Assembly (NCBI GenBank): GCA_013791995.1
Contig: VMSS01000157.1
Span: 1-36,152 of the forward strand
Direction: 5' to 3'
From: Desulfurivibrio sp.
Lineage (GTDB): Bacteria; Desulfobacterota; Desulfobulbia; Desulfobulbales; Desulfurivibrionaceae
DNA: 36,152 nt
Shown here in pieces: positions 25,339 through 32,920 of this stretch (position 1 is the stretch's first letter; each line of letters starts with the position of its first letter). The notes beneath the pieces are model-generated. The model was not told the DNA's origin. It did not search any database and saw only the letters and a list, made by a program, of their open reading frames with translations. A program made the translations under genes and the position numbers.

Positions 25339-25398
25339 ATGTCTCCTGGTTGTGTTCATTCAGGGGTGTCTTTTGTGGAAAAGTTATGAGCAAATCTG

Positions 25399-25427
25399 AT
25401 TATATCCGCCTAGGCGGATGATAGCAA
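25399..25427 (-). promoter_or_regulatory. arsR promoter with embedded operator palindrome
   Basis: On the minus strand, TTGCTA (25422-25427) and a perfect TATAAT (25399-25404) are 17 bases apart. The 16-base perfect palindrome ATCCGCCTAGGCGGAT (25404-25419) fills the spacer, so a bound repressor would block polymerase. Confidence 0.8.
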
Positions 25428-25557
25428 GCGTTGTGTCGCGCAGGTCTTGAATGTGGCGGCCCATTTCCAGCATGTACTTTTCACTGTATCTGGCATACAA
25501 TGGCGGTGTGAATTTTTTTGAAACGAATTCCCACGCTACATGTGACAGGGCACAACC

Positions 25558-26373
25558 ATGGTTATTTTTTTCCAGGAATTAAATCCGGTTCTTCAGGCTC
25601 TGCTGGCTACCCTGTTTACCTGGGGCGTGACCGCTGCAGGCGCGGCCCTGGTTTTTGTGACCAGAACCGTGAACCAGAAGATGATGGATTCCATGCTCGG
25701 CTTTGCTGCGGGCGTGATGATCGCTGCGAGTTTCTGGTCGCTGCTCGCCCCCGGTATCGAGATGGCCCAACAGATGGGCTTTATACCTTGGCGGACCGCT
25801 GCCATGGGCTTTCTGGCCGGCGGCTTGTTCATGCGGCTTATTGATTTATTCCTGCCCCATCTCCATCCCGGTCTGGACATCAGCAAAAGCGAGGGAGTCA
25901 AGACCTCCTGGCAGCGTAGCACCCTGCTGGTGCTGGCCATTACCCTGCACAACATTCCCGAAGGTTTGGCGGTGGGGGTTGCCTTCGGCGCAGTGGCAGC
26001 CAATATTCCCTCGGCGACTCTGGGCGGCGCTATTGCCCTGGCCATCGGCATCGGCTTGCAGAATTTTCCCGAAGGCACGGCGGTGTCCATGCCCCTGCGA
26101 CGGGAAGGGATGAGCCGGGGAAAAAGTTTCATGTATGGTCAGGCTTCTGGCATTGTGGAGCCGGTGGCCGGGGTGCTGGGCGCCTATTTTGTCCTGAGTA
26201 TGCAGTCCGTTCTGCCGTATGCCCTGTGCTTTGCGGCTGGAGCCATGATCTTTGTCGTGGTGGAAGAACTTATCCCGGAATCGCAGCAGAATCCGAAGCA
26301 TATTGATATCGTCACCATGGCGACCATGGTCGGTTTCGCGGTGATGATGGTTCTTGACGTGGCGCTGGGCTGA
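25558..26373 (+). CDS. ZIP-family metal transporter (GufA type)
   Basis: The inner-membrane protein of 271 residues has about eight helices. The two metal-binding helix motifs are [14 protein letters not shown] and [12 protein letters not shown], and a later helix has [10 protein letters not shown] short His-rich loop ([10 protein letters not shown]) lies between helices 3 and 4. ZIP proteins bring zinc or other divalent metals into the cytoplasm. No good ribosome site precedes the ATG. It is divergent from arsR, but no shared operator is seen on its side, so it need not belong to the arsenic system. Confidence 0.92.
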   Translation: MVIFFQELNPVLQALLATLFTWGVTAAGAALVFVTRTVNQKMMDSMLGFAAGVMIAASFWSLLAPGIEMAQQMGFIPWRTAAMGFLAGGLFMRLIDLFLPHLHPGLDISKSEGVKTSWQRSTLLVLAITLHNIPEGLAVGVAFGAVAANIPSATLGGAIALAIGIGLQNFPEGTAVSMPLRREGMSRGKSFMYGQASGIVEPVAGVLGAYFVLSMQSVLPYALCFAAGAMIFVVVEELIPESQQNPKHIDIVTMATMVGFAVMMVLDVALG

Positions 26374-26379
26374 GGCAAT

Positions 26380-26514
26380 GCAGAATGAAAAATGAAAAGT
26401 GGATAGTGAAGACTGAAGGAGAAAAAAATTAAAAAGCAAAATGATCGATGCGGTTTGGGGTGTGGGGTGAATGATTTCTCCCTATTTTTCATTTTTCACT
26501 CTTCACTTTTCACT
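26380..26514. repeat. Low-complexity inverted repeat of ATGAAA/GTGAAG units
   Basis: AATGAAAAATGAAAAGTG near 26385 is answered by CATTTTTCACTCTTCACTTTTCAC near 26490-26513, with about 90 bases between. Simple repeats of this kind occur between genes in many bacteria. It may act as a terminator for the ZIP gene. Confidence 0.55.
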
Positions 26515-26541
26515 GCGTTACAATGACTCTCATTGTAACGC
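26515..26541. promoter_or_regulatory. Perfect hairpin spanning the srkA start codon
   Basis: GCGTTACAATGA (26515-26526) pairs perfectly with TCATTGTAACGC (26530-26541) around a three-base loop. The ATG of the next gene (26523-26525) lies in the left arm. No other plausible start or ribosome site is nearby. It could be an RNA structure that limits translation, or a DNA operator. Confidence 0.75.
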
Positions 26542-27533
26542 CCCACGCGCACTCGGCCTTTCAGCGCTTGAACCCCGATGTGGTTCTCGGCCTGGTGGAA
26601 AAGGCGCTGGATATTCGCTGCACCAATCTCTGTCGGCCCCTGGCCAGCTATATCAACCGGGTTTACGAGCTGGAAGGCGAGGACGGCGAAGGGCTGGTGG
26701 TGAAATTTTACCGACCTGGTCGCTGGACCTATACTGCGCTCCAGGACGAGCACGAGTTTCTCCTTGAGCTTGCCGGTCGGGAGATTCCGGTCATCGCGCC
26801 TCTTGTCTTACAGGGCAATGGCAGCCTCGGCGAGCATGAGGGGATGTATTTTACAGTGTTTCCCAAATGCGGCGGCCGCAGCTCGGACGAATTTACCGAT
26901 GAGCAGTGGCTGGAGATTGGCCGGTTGCTTGGCCGCACCCATGCCGTGGGAGCCGGACGGATTCCGGAGGGACGGATTACCATGAGTCCGGACAAGTCAA
27001 CCCGGCAGCAGGTTGACTATCTTCTCGACGGGAAGTTTATGGACGCGGATCTTGCCGCGCAATTCGGTGAGCTGGCGAAAACATTGATCTCCGAAATAAG
27101 CCCGCTCTTTAAGAATACCGAGATGATCCGAATCCACGGCGACTGCCATTTTTCCAACCTCATCTATCGGCCCGGCGAATCCTTTTATCTCATTGATTTT
27201 GACGATATGGCCCTTGGGCCGCCGGTGCAGGATTTCTGGATGCTTCTGCCTGGTTACCGGGAAGAGACTTTTGCCGAAATAGACCTTTTTCTCGAAGGTT
27301 ACGAAACCTTCCGTGATTTTGACCGCAGGAGTCTGCGTTTGATCGAACCGCTCCGGGCCATGCGCTATATCCACTACATGGCCTGGTGCGGGTATCAGGT
27401 GGCCGAAGAAGGACTGAGTCGGGTGGCGCCGGATTTCGGAACCCGCGAGTACTGGCAGCGGGAGCTGCGCGATCTTGCTGAGCAGCTGCAACGGATCAGG
27501 TCCGCGCCTGCGCCCCAGGGGAACTGGCTCTGA
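26523..27533 (+). CDS. srkA: Stress response kinase A (YihE family)
   Basis: A Ser/Thr protein kinase of the choline-kinase-like fold, 336 residues (E. coli SrkA 328). Shared features are SYINRVYELE, VVKFYRPGRWT, the catalytic loop IHGDCHFSNLIY, the metal-binding DFDD, and IEPLRAMRYIHYMAW. By family knowledge it counters stress-induced cell death by acting on toxin or envelope-stress pathways. The start ATG lies inside a perfect hairpin. A bidirectional terminator separates it from the convergent peptidase gene. Confidence 0.9.
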   Translation: MTLIVTPHAHSAFQRLNPDVVLGLVEKALDIRCTNLCRPLASYINRVYELEGEDGEGLVVKFYRPGRWTYTALQDEHEFLLELAGREIPVIAPLVLQGNGSLGEHEGMYFTVFPKCGGRSSDEFTDEQWLEIGRLLGRTHAVGAGRIPEGRITMSPDKSTRQQVDYLLDGKFMDADLAAQFGELAKTLISEISPLFKNTEMIRIHGDCHFSNLIYRPGESFYLIDFDDMALGPPVQDFWMLLPGYREETFAEIDLFLEGYETFRDFDRRSLRLIEPLRAMRYIHYMAWCGYQVAEEGLSRVAPDFGTREYWQRELRDLAEQLQRIRSAPAPQGNWL

Positions 27534-27544
27534 GCATTGGCGGG

Positions 27545-27568
27545 AAATAAGGTGTTGCTGCCTTATTT
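27545..27568. terminator. Bidirectional terminator between convergent genes
   Basis: AAATAAGG (27545-27552) and CCTTATTT (27561-27568) form an eight-base stem with an eight-base loop, followed by further T on the plus strand. The right arm includes the stop codon of the minus-strand gene. Confidence 0.65.
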
Positions 27569-28585
27569 TTCTCGCTTCCGGCCGTTTTTGGGTGCAGGGA
27601 TTGTTTTGATTCTTGCCAAGGTCTGGCGAAAGTTGTCAAGGAGCGGACCGCCAAGCTCCACGGCTCGTTGCGCCGCATCCAGAGCCTCTTTTCGCTTGCC
27701 CTGTTCGGCCAGAACATGGGCCAGGTTGTTGAAAGCCATCCCGTTTTCCGGTTGAAGCAGGGTTGCCCTGCGAAAGGCTTCGGCTGCGCCGGCATGATCG
27801 CGCAGGCCATACCGGCTGTTGCCAAGCCCCATCCAAGCGCCAAAACTCTGCGTCCATCGTTTTTGCGCTACGCCATACCCGATTGCGGCTTCCCGCCACT
27901 GTTCGGCCTTTTCCAGCCCTGCAACAGCGGTAAGCCAAGCCTCCTCCGTCACTCCAGCCGGAAGCCGATCCGGCGGCAGGATCAGGAGCCCCCAGTACTC
28001 GCTGCGTTTCCAGATATTCATGAAAACCGTGGAATTGAGATGCTCGTTGGCATTCAATCCTGAGTGAAGGATAACCTCACCGCGTTCCTGATCATAGCCG
28101 ATCACCACAGCATAATGCCATTTCGGGTACCAGAAGAAACCGAGGTTGACCAGAACAATGACCGGATGCCCAGCCGAGACCTCGGCCAGCAGGGATTCAC
28201 TGCCGGCAATGGGATATGCCACCCGGCCATGTCTGCGGGCTGAGCCGATCAGACCGCTTTGCAGGCTGCCCTGGAGGCCGGGGCTGAACACTTCAGGGGT
28301 GAGATCGGAGGGTTGTACTGCAAGTCCGCTCCAGTGGAGCGCCATGGCCAGGGCCGCCGGGCCGCATTGCAGTTCTTCCTGGGCGAAAAAAGGCACCCCG
28401 GCAACCATGGCCCTGGGAGGGCTGTTTACCGTCTGGGGCAACCGACCGGTTGACACGAGGCCGCAGCCGGAGAGAAAAATGGGCAGCGTTAAAAGCAACA
28501 GGCCGGCAATCATCCGATTACCGGCCTGAATGAAATGCGACTGTGTCTGGCGTTTAACGCTTGTGGTTAACGAATGAAAAAACAT
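27563..28585 (-). CDS. C39-type cysteine peptidase lipoprotein with TPR (PA2778-like)
   Basis: The 340-residue protein has a hydrophobic lipoprotein signal (LTLPIFLSGC), a papain-like C39 domain with Cys in EELQCGPAALAMAL and His in KWHYAVVIGYD, and C-terminal TPR helices (FGAWMGLGNSRYGL, AFRRATLLQPENGMAFNNLAHVLAEQGK). This is the layout of the PA2778 family, usually encoded beside a PA2779-family protein, as here. Its start overlaps the end of that gene by 32 bases; a second ATG at 28513 would give a shorter signal peptide and cannot be excluded. Substrate unknown; the family is thought to work at the envelope. Confidence 0.85.
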   Translation of the reverse strand: MFFHSLTTSVKRQTQSHFIQAGNRMIAGLLLLTLPIFLSGCGLVSTGRLPQTVNSPPRAMVAGVPFFAQEELQCGPAALAMALHWSGLAVQPSDLTPEVFSPGLQGSLQSGLIGSARRHGRVAYPIAGSESLLAEVSAGHPVIVLVNLGFFWYPKWHYAVVIGYDQERGEVILHSGLNANEHLNSTVFMNIWKRSEYWGLLILPPDRLPAGVTEEAWLTAVAGLEKAEQWREAAIGYGVAQKRWTQSFGAWMGLGNSRYGLRDHAGAAEAFRRATLLQPENGMAFNNLAHVLAEQGKRKEALDAAQRAVELGGPLLDNFRQTLARIKTIPAPKNGRKREK

Positions 28586-28961
28586 GCGTGAGTCCGAGGA
28601 GATCAGTGATCAACAGCACCACAAAGATGAAAACTGCGGCACCAATGATCGCCCCTATTCCATCGCCGCCTGCAGGCAGTTGCTCCATGGCTTGGGAAAT
28701 TTTCGCCAGCTCCGCATCGGAAAGAGAGGCCACCCTTTTTTGCGCCTCGACAGCATCAATACCCTGCTGAATCATGACCTGCCGCACATCTTCACGACCC
28801 AGAAAGGCGGTAACCTGTTCCCGGTCCGCGCGTTCTTTCTGCGCCGCAATCACGGTGTTGGTGTCGATCATCCGCGCGTGTGCTGTCTGCACGGAAAAAT
28901 CGAGCAGGAGAAAAGAGAAAACCAAAAAGAAACTCACGGGTTTGAGCATTTTCTGCAGCAT
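28554..28961 (-). CDS. PA2779-family small membrane protein
   Basis: The 135-residue protein has a signal-like N-terminal helix (FFLVFSFLLLDFSV), a soluble part with VTAFLGREDVRQVMIQQGID and VASLSDAELAKISQAMEQLP, and a C-terminal membrane helix (AIIGAAVFIFVVLLITDLLGL). The set matches the PA2779 family found next to PA2778-like peptidases. ATG 28961 follows AAGGAAGAG; longer versions lack such a site. The Gly-rich stretch before the last helix resembles small secreted or membrane-inserted peptides, so a substrate or partner role for the neighbouring peptidase is conceivable (inference). Confidence 0.8.
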   Translation of the reverse strand: MLQKMLKPVSFFLVFSFLLLDFSVQTAHARMIDTNTVIAAQKERADREQVTAFLGREDVRQVMIQQGIDAVEAQKRVASLSDAELAKISQAMEQLPAGGDGIGAIIGAAVFIFVVLLITDLLGLTHVFSFVNHKR

Positions 28962-29199
28962 AGGGACTCTTCCTTGTGTTGAAATTGAGGAGCTGTTACA
29001 CCATAGCCTGGCCATATTTAGTAAAAATCATACCCTATAAAAAAACACCCTTCCTATATAAAGAATAGGGGCTAATACTGCAATGGCTTTCCCGCTTGTG
29101 GTCCAGGCTTCCGGAAAATTGTGTCGCAGGAAACCTGAAGGCAAAGGGGTTTCCTGACTGTACGTTTTTTAAAAGCCGGAAGTAGCTCCCCTGCATGGC
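28962..29199. other. Intergenic region with no supported gene
   Basis: About 240 bases between the tusA terminator and the PA2779-like gene. Only a shadow frame on the minus strand crosses it. It should hold the promoter for the two minus-strand genes, but I see no convincing -35/-10 pair. Confidence 0.4.
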
Positions 29200-29239
29200 A
29201 AAAAAAATCCCGACAGCATAATTGCTACCAGGATTTTTT
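29200..29239 (-). terminator. Intrinsic terminator of tusA
   Basis: On the minus strand AAAAAATCC (29231-29239) pairs with GGATTTTTT (29202-29210), with an inner AGCA/TGCT stem, and the T-run extends to 29200. Confidence 0.7.
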
Positions 29240-29272
29240 CTTTGCGCCGGACACTCAAACCGTGGGTGGCTG

Positions 29273-29515
29273 TTACCCTTTCTTAATATAAAAACAGAAA
29301 ACCCCGGCGTCTTCCTTGTTGCCCAAAAATTCATGGCCGGAGCGCGCGCACCAGTTGGGCAGATCATTCTTGGAACCGGGATCGGTGCCAAGAACCTCCA
29401 GAATCTGGCCGGAAGTGATCGCCTCAATGGCTTTTTTGGTCTTAAGCAAGGGCATTGGGCAGCACATGCCTTTTACATCAATGGTCCGGTCCGGCTTAAC
29501 GATTGAGAGATCCAT
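29273..29515 (-). CDS. tusA: TusA-family sulfur carrier
   Basis: The 80-residue protein has the TusA fold and the sulfur-carrying motif GMCCPMPLLKTKKAI, with Cys 19 of the CPMP motif as the expected persulfide site. A second Cys-rich region is SKNDLPNWCARSGHEFLG, and it ends with the usual strand FCFYIKKG. It moves sulfur in the cytoplasm for tRNA thiolation, molybdenum cofactor or dissimilatory sulfur metabolism. ATG 29515 has GAGGAGA seven bases before it, so the longer frame to 29554 is rejected. It stands alone with its own terminator. Confidence 0.92.
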   Translation of the reverse strand: MDLSIVKPDRTIDVKGMCCPMPLLKTKKAIEAITSGQILEVLGTDPGSKNDLPNWCARSGHEFLGNKEDAGVFCFYIKKG

Positions 29516-29619
29516 GCATTTCTCCTCTTTTGTATGATTGTATAATTCCCCCATGGTGACAAATGCACCAACCCTGTTCGGAAACGCTTATATTCATGCC
29601 GCAGCAGGCACATGATGAA

Positions 29620-30420
29620 TTACTTGTACAGTTCATGCGCTGTCCCATGGCATTGGCTGCATTGCGGGAAAGTCTGATGCATGGCCGCGGCGTGCGGTTT
29701 TGGGCCATGGCAGCTCTGGCACTGGGGGATCATTTTATGTTTCTCCTGGTGACAGGTGGCGCATTCCAGTTTGGTGTGCTTGGCTGTGCTCTTTTTCAAT
29801 TTTTCATAGGCTGCGGCATGACAACCGCTGCAATTGCTGGAGGCTGTGTTTGCAGGGTAGGTGACGTTCCGCGGCATGTGAGCCTTGTGGCAGGTCAAGC
29901 AATCCTTCTGCACCTGTCCTTCGGCATGGGGGGAATGACAATCGGTGCAGTTTGGAATAAGGCCGTGGCGTTCACGGTGGCAGGTGGAGCAGGCCACGGT
30001 GGTGTGTTTGCTGACTTCCTGCTTCAATTGGGTAATCTGTTCGCTATGGCAGCTCAGGCAGGGTTCGGTGATTCCAGAGGGAATTGTTACCGTCAGCGGA
30101 GTGTGTGGGTTGCTATGGCACCCGTTACAGCCCTTTAATTTATAGTGGGGGGTGTCGGCATGGCAATTACTGCAATTCGGGATGATATCGTTGCTTCTGG
30201 GAGGATGGCTGACATGGCAGTCCACACAGGTTACTTTTTCCTTGTGCGCTCCACCGGCGGTGGCAATATCCTTGGGCGCCTGATCATGACATTTCACGCA
30301 ATCACTGGGCAGGAGTTCAACCGCTTTCTGGTTGGCCTGCGCCCATGCCGTCATAGTCAGAAACACACCGCTGGCAATTACCCACACCAAATATTTTCTA
30401 CCGCTTTCTAATCGAATCAT
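29620..30420 (-). CDS. Periplasmic dodecaheme cytochrome c, triplicated tetraheme module
   Basis: The 266-residue protein has a signal peptide (YLVWVIASGVFLTMTAWAQA) and twelve CXXCH heme motifs with no membrane helix after cleavage. The motifs fall into three sets of four with a common pattern: one lone CXXCH, then a His-rich spacer leading to CxxCHxxxH, then IPxCxxCH, then KxCxxCH or similar. Sets two and three share KHT...CxTCHxEKHxxIPxC. Such proteins store and pass electrons in the periplasm. It could link a quinol dehydrogenase to ArrAB or to other periplasmic reductases, but nothing in the sequence proves the partner. Confidence 0.92.
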   Translation of the reverse strand: MIRLESGRKYLVWVIASGVFLTMTAWAQANQKAVELLPSDCVKCHDQAPKDIATAGGAHKEKVTCVDCHVSHPPRSNDIIPNCSNCHADTPHYKLKGCNGCHSNPHTPLTVTIPSGITEPCLSCHSEQITQLKQEVSKHTTVACSTCHRERHGLIPNCTDCHSPHAEGQVQKDCLTCHKAHMPRNVTYPANTASSNCSGCHAAAYEKLKKSTAKHTKLECATCHQEKHKMIPQCQSCHGPKPHAAAMHQTFPQCSQCHGTAHELYK

Positions 30421-30985
30421 CCCTGATTGAACCTTTTGGAAATTTTTTAATAATTATTCATGCACCCGGCATCAATACCGCAACTCCGGATTACATTCAG
30501 CAATTCCCATGCCATTGCAGTCATCCCCAGTGAAGGTTCTCTTAAAACCACGTAACTTCGGTTGTTAATAAGCAGACAATTTTTCCCCCTGTCCCGCAGG
30601 TGCCCTGTCGACTCATCAACAAATGATCAGAGCCGTCAGAAACTGTTGACCAAAGAGATACGGAAAAATTGTGTGAAGAACGGATAGGCCGGCACCCACT
30701 CGTGGTTAGTACGCGTGGGAAAGAGGGGAATTCCGCCTTTGGCTTTTTCTGCGCAGAAAATGATTTCTTGAAATCTTTTCCTTCAGGGAGAGAAAAGACT
30801 GTCGCTGACGTCTCAAAAAATAAAAGAAAAATGTCGGCAAGCTGACAGAGTTTTTTATCGGGGCAACGTACGTTGTTCTCTGAGGGCATAGTCGTTCCAG
30901 GCCTCATAACCGGTGGCTGCAAGGGTTTCGCATGAAAACCCGATTGTTGGTTTACCAAATCTATTGAGCTGGAGAGGAGGAAAAA
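30421..30985. other. Long intergenic region with palindromes, no supported gene
   Basis: A divergent gap of 565 bases between the cytochrome and the DUF3034-type gene. It holds a Crp-family-like palindrome (30832-30847), a perfect 12-base palindrome CAACGTACGTTG (30864-30875) and a small hairpin GGGTTT/AAACCC about 45 bases before the next start. A minus-strand frame of 248 codons crosses it and the next gene, but has no coding character. Confidence 0.55.
30832..30847. promoter_or_regulatory. CooA/Crp-type palindrome, or terminator hairpin
   Basis: TGTCGGCAAGCTGACA has the form TGTCG-N6-TGACA, close to the CooA site TGTCG-N6-CGACA. It is also a stem of about six pairs followed by six T, so a terminator reading is possible. 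It lies about 140 bases before the DUF3034-type gene. Confidence 0.4.
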
Positions 30986-31834
30986 ATGAAGAAAGAAAAG
31001 GGAATTTGTCTGTTGGTTGGTGGACTGTTTGTTCTTACGAATGTATCTCCGGCGTTTGCCGGGCCTCCTCTGACAAATGTTGAGGGGGTTGGCGGTGTCG
31101 CCCTGAATCCTCTTGCCTATGTCGCAAATCCCATTGGCAAGGATGAAACGGGACTGTTCGGCAGCAGCATCGTCAGTAAACCAAACATAGGCGCGTGGCA
31201 TATCAGTCTGCCGGCCAGCGATATAAATTGGGAAGCAGCAGGGGTCAATATCAGTTTTTTCAACCGTCTTGAACTCGGCTACAGCCACGAGTCAGTGGAT
31301 ATTGATGCGCTCCACGGACAAGTTGATAAGGACAATCTCTCCGCCAAGCTGAATCTGCTGCCGGAAGGCGGTTTCGATCTGGCTTATCTGCCGGCGATTT
31401 CCGTTGGAGTTATCCATAAGAGGACCGATTTTGTTGGGGCAACGAACAAGAATGACGAGGATTATTATGCAGTGGCGACAAAGACCATTACAGCGCTTCC
31501 GGTCCCGGTGATCGTGAGTGCCGGCGCACTTTCCACCAAGGGATATGTGCGTGGCGTGCTCGGCTTTGGTGAGGACCGCGATGAGGCCTTTTTCTGCAAC
31601 ATCGAAACAATTCCACTTGAAAATGTTATTGTTGGCTGGGAATACACTCAGGGAACCAAGGTTGGTGACGGTGTCAGTACCCATTCAATGTGGGAAGCCC
31701 ATGTAGCGTGGATGATCAACGATCTTACCCTGGTTGCCTCATATTGTGACACCGGCTCTGAAAATCTTTATTCATCCTCTTCGGCCTCGGCTTTTGGAGA
31801 TGGTTGGGTCATCTCCGCTCAGTATGCATTCTAG
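30986..31834 (+). CDS. DUF3034-type outer-membrane protein
   Basis: The 282-residue protein has a signal peptide cleaved near AFAGPP, then TNVEGVGGVALNPLAYVA, the opening of the DUF3034 family. It continues with alternating strands (RLELGYSHESVD, ISVGVIHKRTDF, YAVATKTI, LVASYCDTGSEN) and ends in the aromatic C-terminus SAQYAF expected of an outer-membrane barrel. Function of the family is unknown to me. GGAGAGGAGG lies just before the ATG. It is followed by a MITE-like element and then cooA, in the same direction. Confidence 0.8.
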   Translation: MKKEKGICLLVGGLFVLTNVSPAFAGPPLTNVEGVGGVALNPLAYVANPIGKDETGLFGSSIVSKPNIGAWHISLPASDINWEAAGVNISFFNRLELGYSHESVDIDALHGQVDKDNLSAKLNLLPEGGFDLAYLPAISVGVIHKRTDFVGATNKNDEDYYAVATKTITALPVPVIVSAGALSTKGYVRGVLGFGEDRDEAFFCNIETIPLENVIVGWEYTQGTKVGDGVSTHSMWEAHVAWMINDLTLVASYCDTGSENLYSSSSASAFGDGWVISAQYAF

Positions 31835-31870
31835 GTAAAAGTGTATAGAATAACAGCAGGGTAGTTCAAC

Positions 31871-32039
31871 TGAGGTTGGCTGAAAAAAAATGGACACCTA
31901 AGTTCTGATCAACCATAGTAGAGGCTTAACAAGCAAAGAAGAAAAATAGAGCTATTTAACCGGCTGCCTGCAAGCTCGTTTTAACCAACAGCAACTGGCA
32001 GTGTCATGATGTGATGTCCATTTTTGATAGCCGACCTCA
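31871..32039. mobile_element. MITE-like element or IS remnant
   Basis: Terminal inverted repeats of about 25 bases, TGAGGTTGGCT...ATGGACA at 31871-31896 and its counterpart at 32015-32039, differ at a handful of positions and enclose about 118 bases with no open frame. The ends and total size of 169 bases fit a miniature inverted-repeat transposable element or an internally deleted insertion sequence. I see no clear target-site duplication. Confidence 0.65.
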
Positions 32040-32040
32040 G

Positions 32041-32080
32041 TGTTGGACCTTCGCAACCGGGTGTAAAGTTACGCTATAAT
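32041..32080 (+). promoter_or_regulatory. Probable cooA promoter with a Crp-family-like site
   Basis: A perfect TATAAT (32075-32080) lacks a good -35 box, as expected of an activated promoter. TGTTG-N6-CGCAA (32041-32056) upstream is a partial match to the CooA site form TGTCG-N6-CGACA. Its centre is about 26 bases before the -10, a little closer than usual. Confidence 0.4.
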
Positions 32081-32123
32081 TTCGCAGGGCCAGAAAATCG
32101 CGGGCCTTGCCAGAGAGCGCACC

Positions 32124-32825
32124 ATGAAAACGGATCTTTTCTCGATAGACCTGATCAGGGAGCTGCAAAAGCCGGAATACAGCGGGGTGCGGGCTGAATT
32201 CACCGAAAAATCATTCCTTCGCAATGTTCTAATCTTTCCGCCGGATGACCGCGCTGGCCAGGTGTTTATCGTCAAAAAAGGGAGGGTGCGAGTCTATCTT
32301 GCTTTTGAGGATAAGGAGTTTTCCCTCGCCATCTTGAAAAAAGGTGATATCTACAGCACCCACACCAGGGCTTATGTCACCACGCTCGATGATACGGTGC
32401 TTTTGGTGATGCCCACCGCCAAATTCCATCGTTTTATGATCTTGCACCCGGTTTTTTCCCGAACCGTGATGGGTATTTTTGGCGAGCTGCTCAAGCAATC
32501 TTTTTCCATTATTACCAGTCTGGTTTTTAAAGACGTCACGCAACGGCTGGCCGAGTTTCTGCTGTATGAGGCGAGAAGTCATGGCAGGCCGGAGGACGGC
32601 GGTGTCTCTCTGACCATCGATTTAACCATGGAGCAACTCGCTGCCGTGGTCGGCTCTTCCCGGCAAACCGCATCGACTCTTATCAACGAAATGATAAGGG
32701 CTGGGGTGCTAGTTAAGCGCAGCAGGAGAGAGCTATTTCTGCCAAGACTTGAACTATTGAAAGATTTCTCTATGGGGGAAGGGCATGATGTTTATGCCTC
32801 CAAAGAAAGAAGAAAAATGGCGTGA
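32124..32825 (+). CDS. cooA: CooA, CO-sensing heme transcription factor
   Basis: A Crp/Fnr-family activator of 233 residues. The sensor domain has KKGRVRVYLAFEDKEFSLAILKKGD, closely like Carboxydothermus CooA, and the heme-ligand His (His77 in Rhodospirillum rubrum) matches His 80 in GDIYSTHTRAY. The Cys that binds ferric heme in R. rubrum is Ser 78 here. The DNA-recognition helix SSRQTASTLINEMI matches CooA SSRQTTSTALNSLI. By family knowledge CO displaces one axial ligand and turns on CO-oxidation genes. cooS starts 95 bases downstream in the same direction. Confidence 0.87.
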   Translation: MKTDLFSIDLIRELQKPEYSGVRAEFTEKSFLRNVLIFPPDDRAGQVFIVKKGRVRVYLAFEDKEFSLAILKKGDIYSTHTRAYVTTLDDTVLLVMPTAKFHRFMILHPVFSRTVMGIFGELLKQSFSIITSLVFKDVTQRLAEFLLYEARSHGRPEDGGVSLTIDLTMEQLAAVVGSSRQTASTLINEMIRAGVLVKRSRRELFLPRLELLKDFSMGEGHDVYASKERRKMA

Positions 32826-32876
32826 AGCTGATATAATATTGTGCAGGAGCAACTGATGATCTTGCTGTAGAGTTTA

Positions 32877-32896
32877 GTTGTTTCAGGCATTACAAC
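32877..32896. promoter_or_regulatory. Inverted repeat GTTGT-N10-ACAAC before cooS
   Basis: GTTGT (32877-32881) and ACAAC (32892-32896) contain TGT-N10-ACA, the spacing of Crp/CooA sites. It ends 24 bases before the cooS start, so it may lie in the transcript leader rather than at an activating position. Confidence 0.35.
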
Positions 32897-32920
32897 AGTG
32901 ACCACAGAGGAGGATGCATC

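Noticed and set aside
29035-29427. A 130-codon minus-strand frame overlapping tusA
   Set aside because: It runs across the tusA terminator and overlaps tusA in another frame.
29563-30138. A 191-codon plus-strand frame opposite the multiheme cytochrome
   Set aside because: The complementary strand of repeated CXXCH codons produces a Cys/Ala/Gly-rich shadow; the heme motifs on the minus strand are decisive.
30745-30762. A GG-N10-GC pattern suggesting a sigma-54 promoter
   Set aside because: The -12 element is poor and no sigma-54 activator gene is near; such matches arise by chance.
30542-31288. A 248-codon minus-strand frame across the intergenic region and the DUF3034-type gene
   Set aside because: It overlaps the start of a well-supported gene with a strong ribosome site, and its sequence has no recognisable structure.
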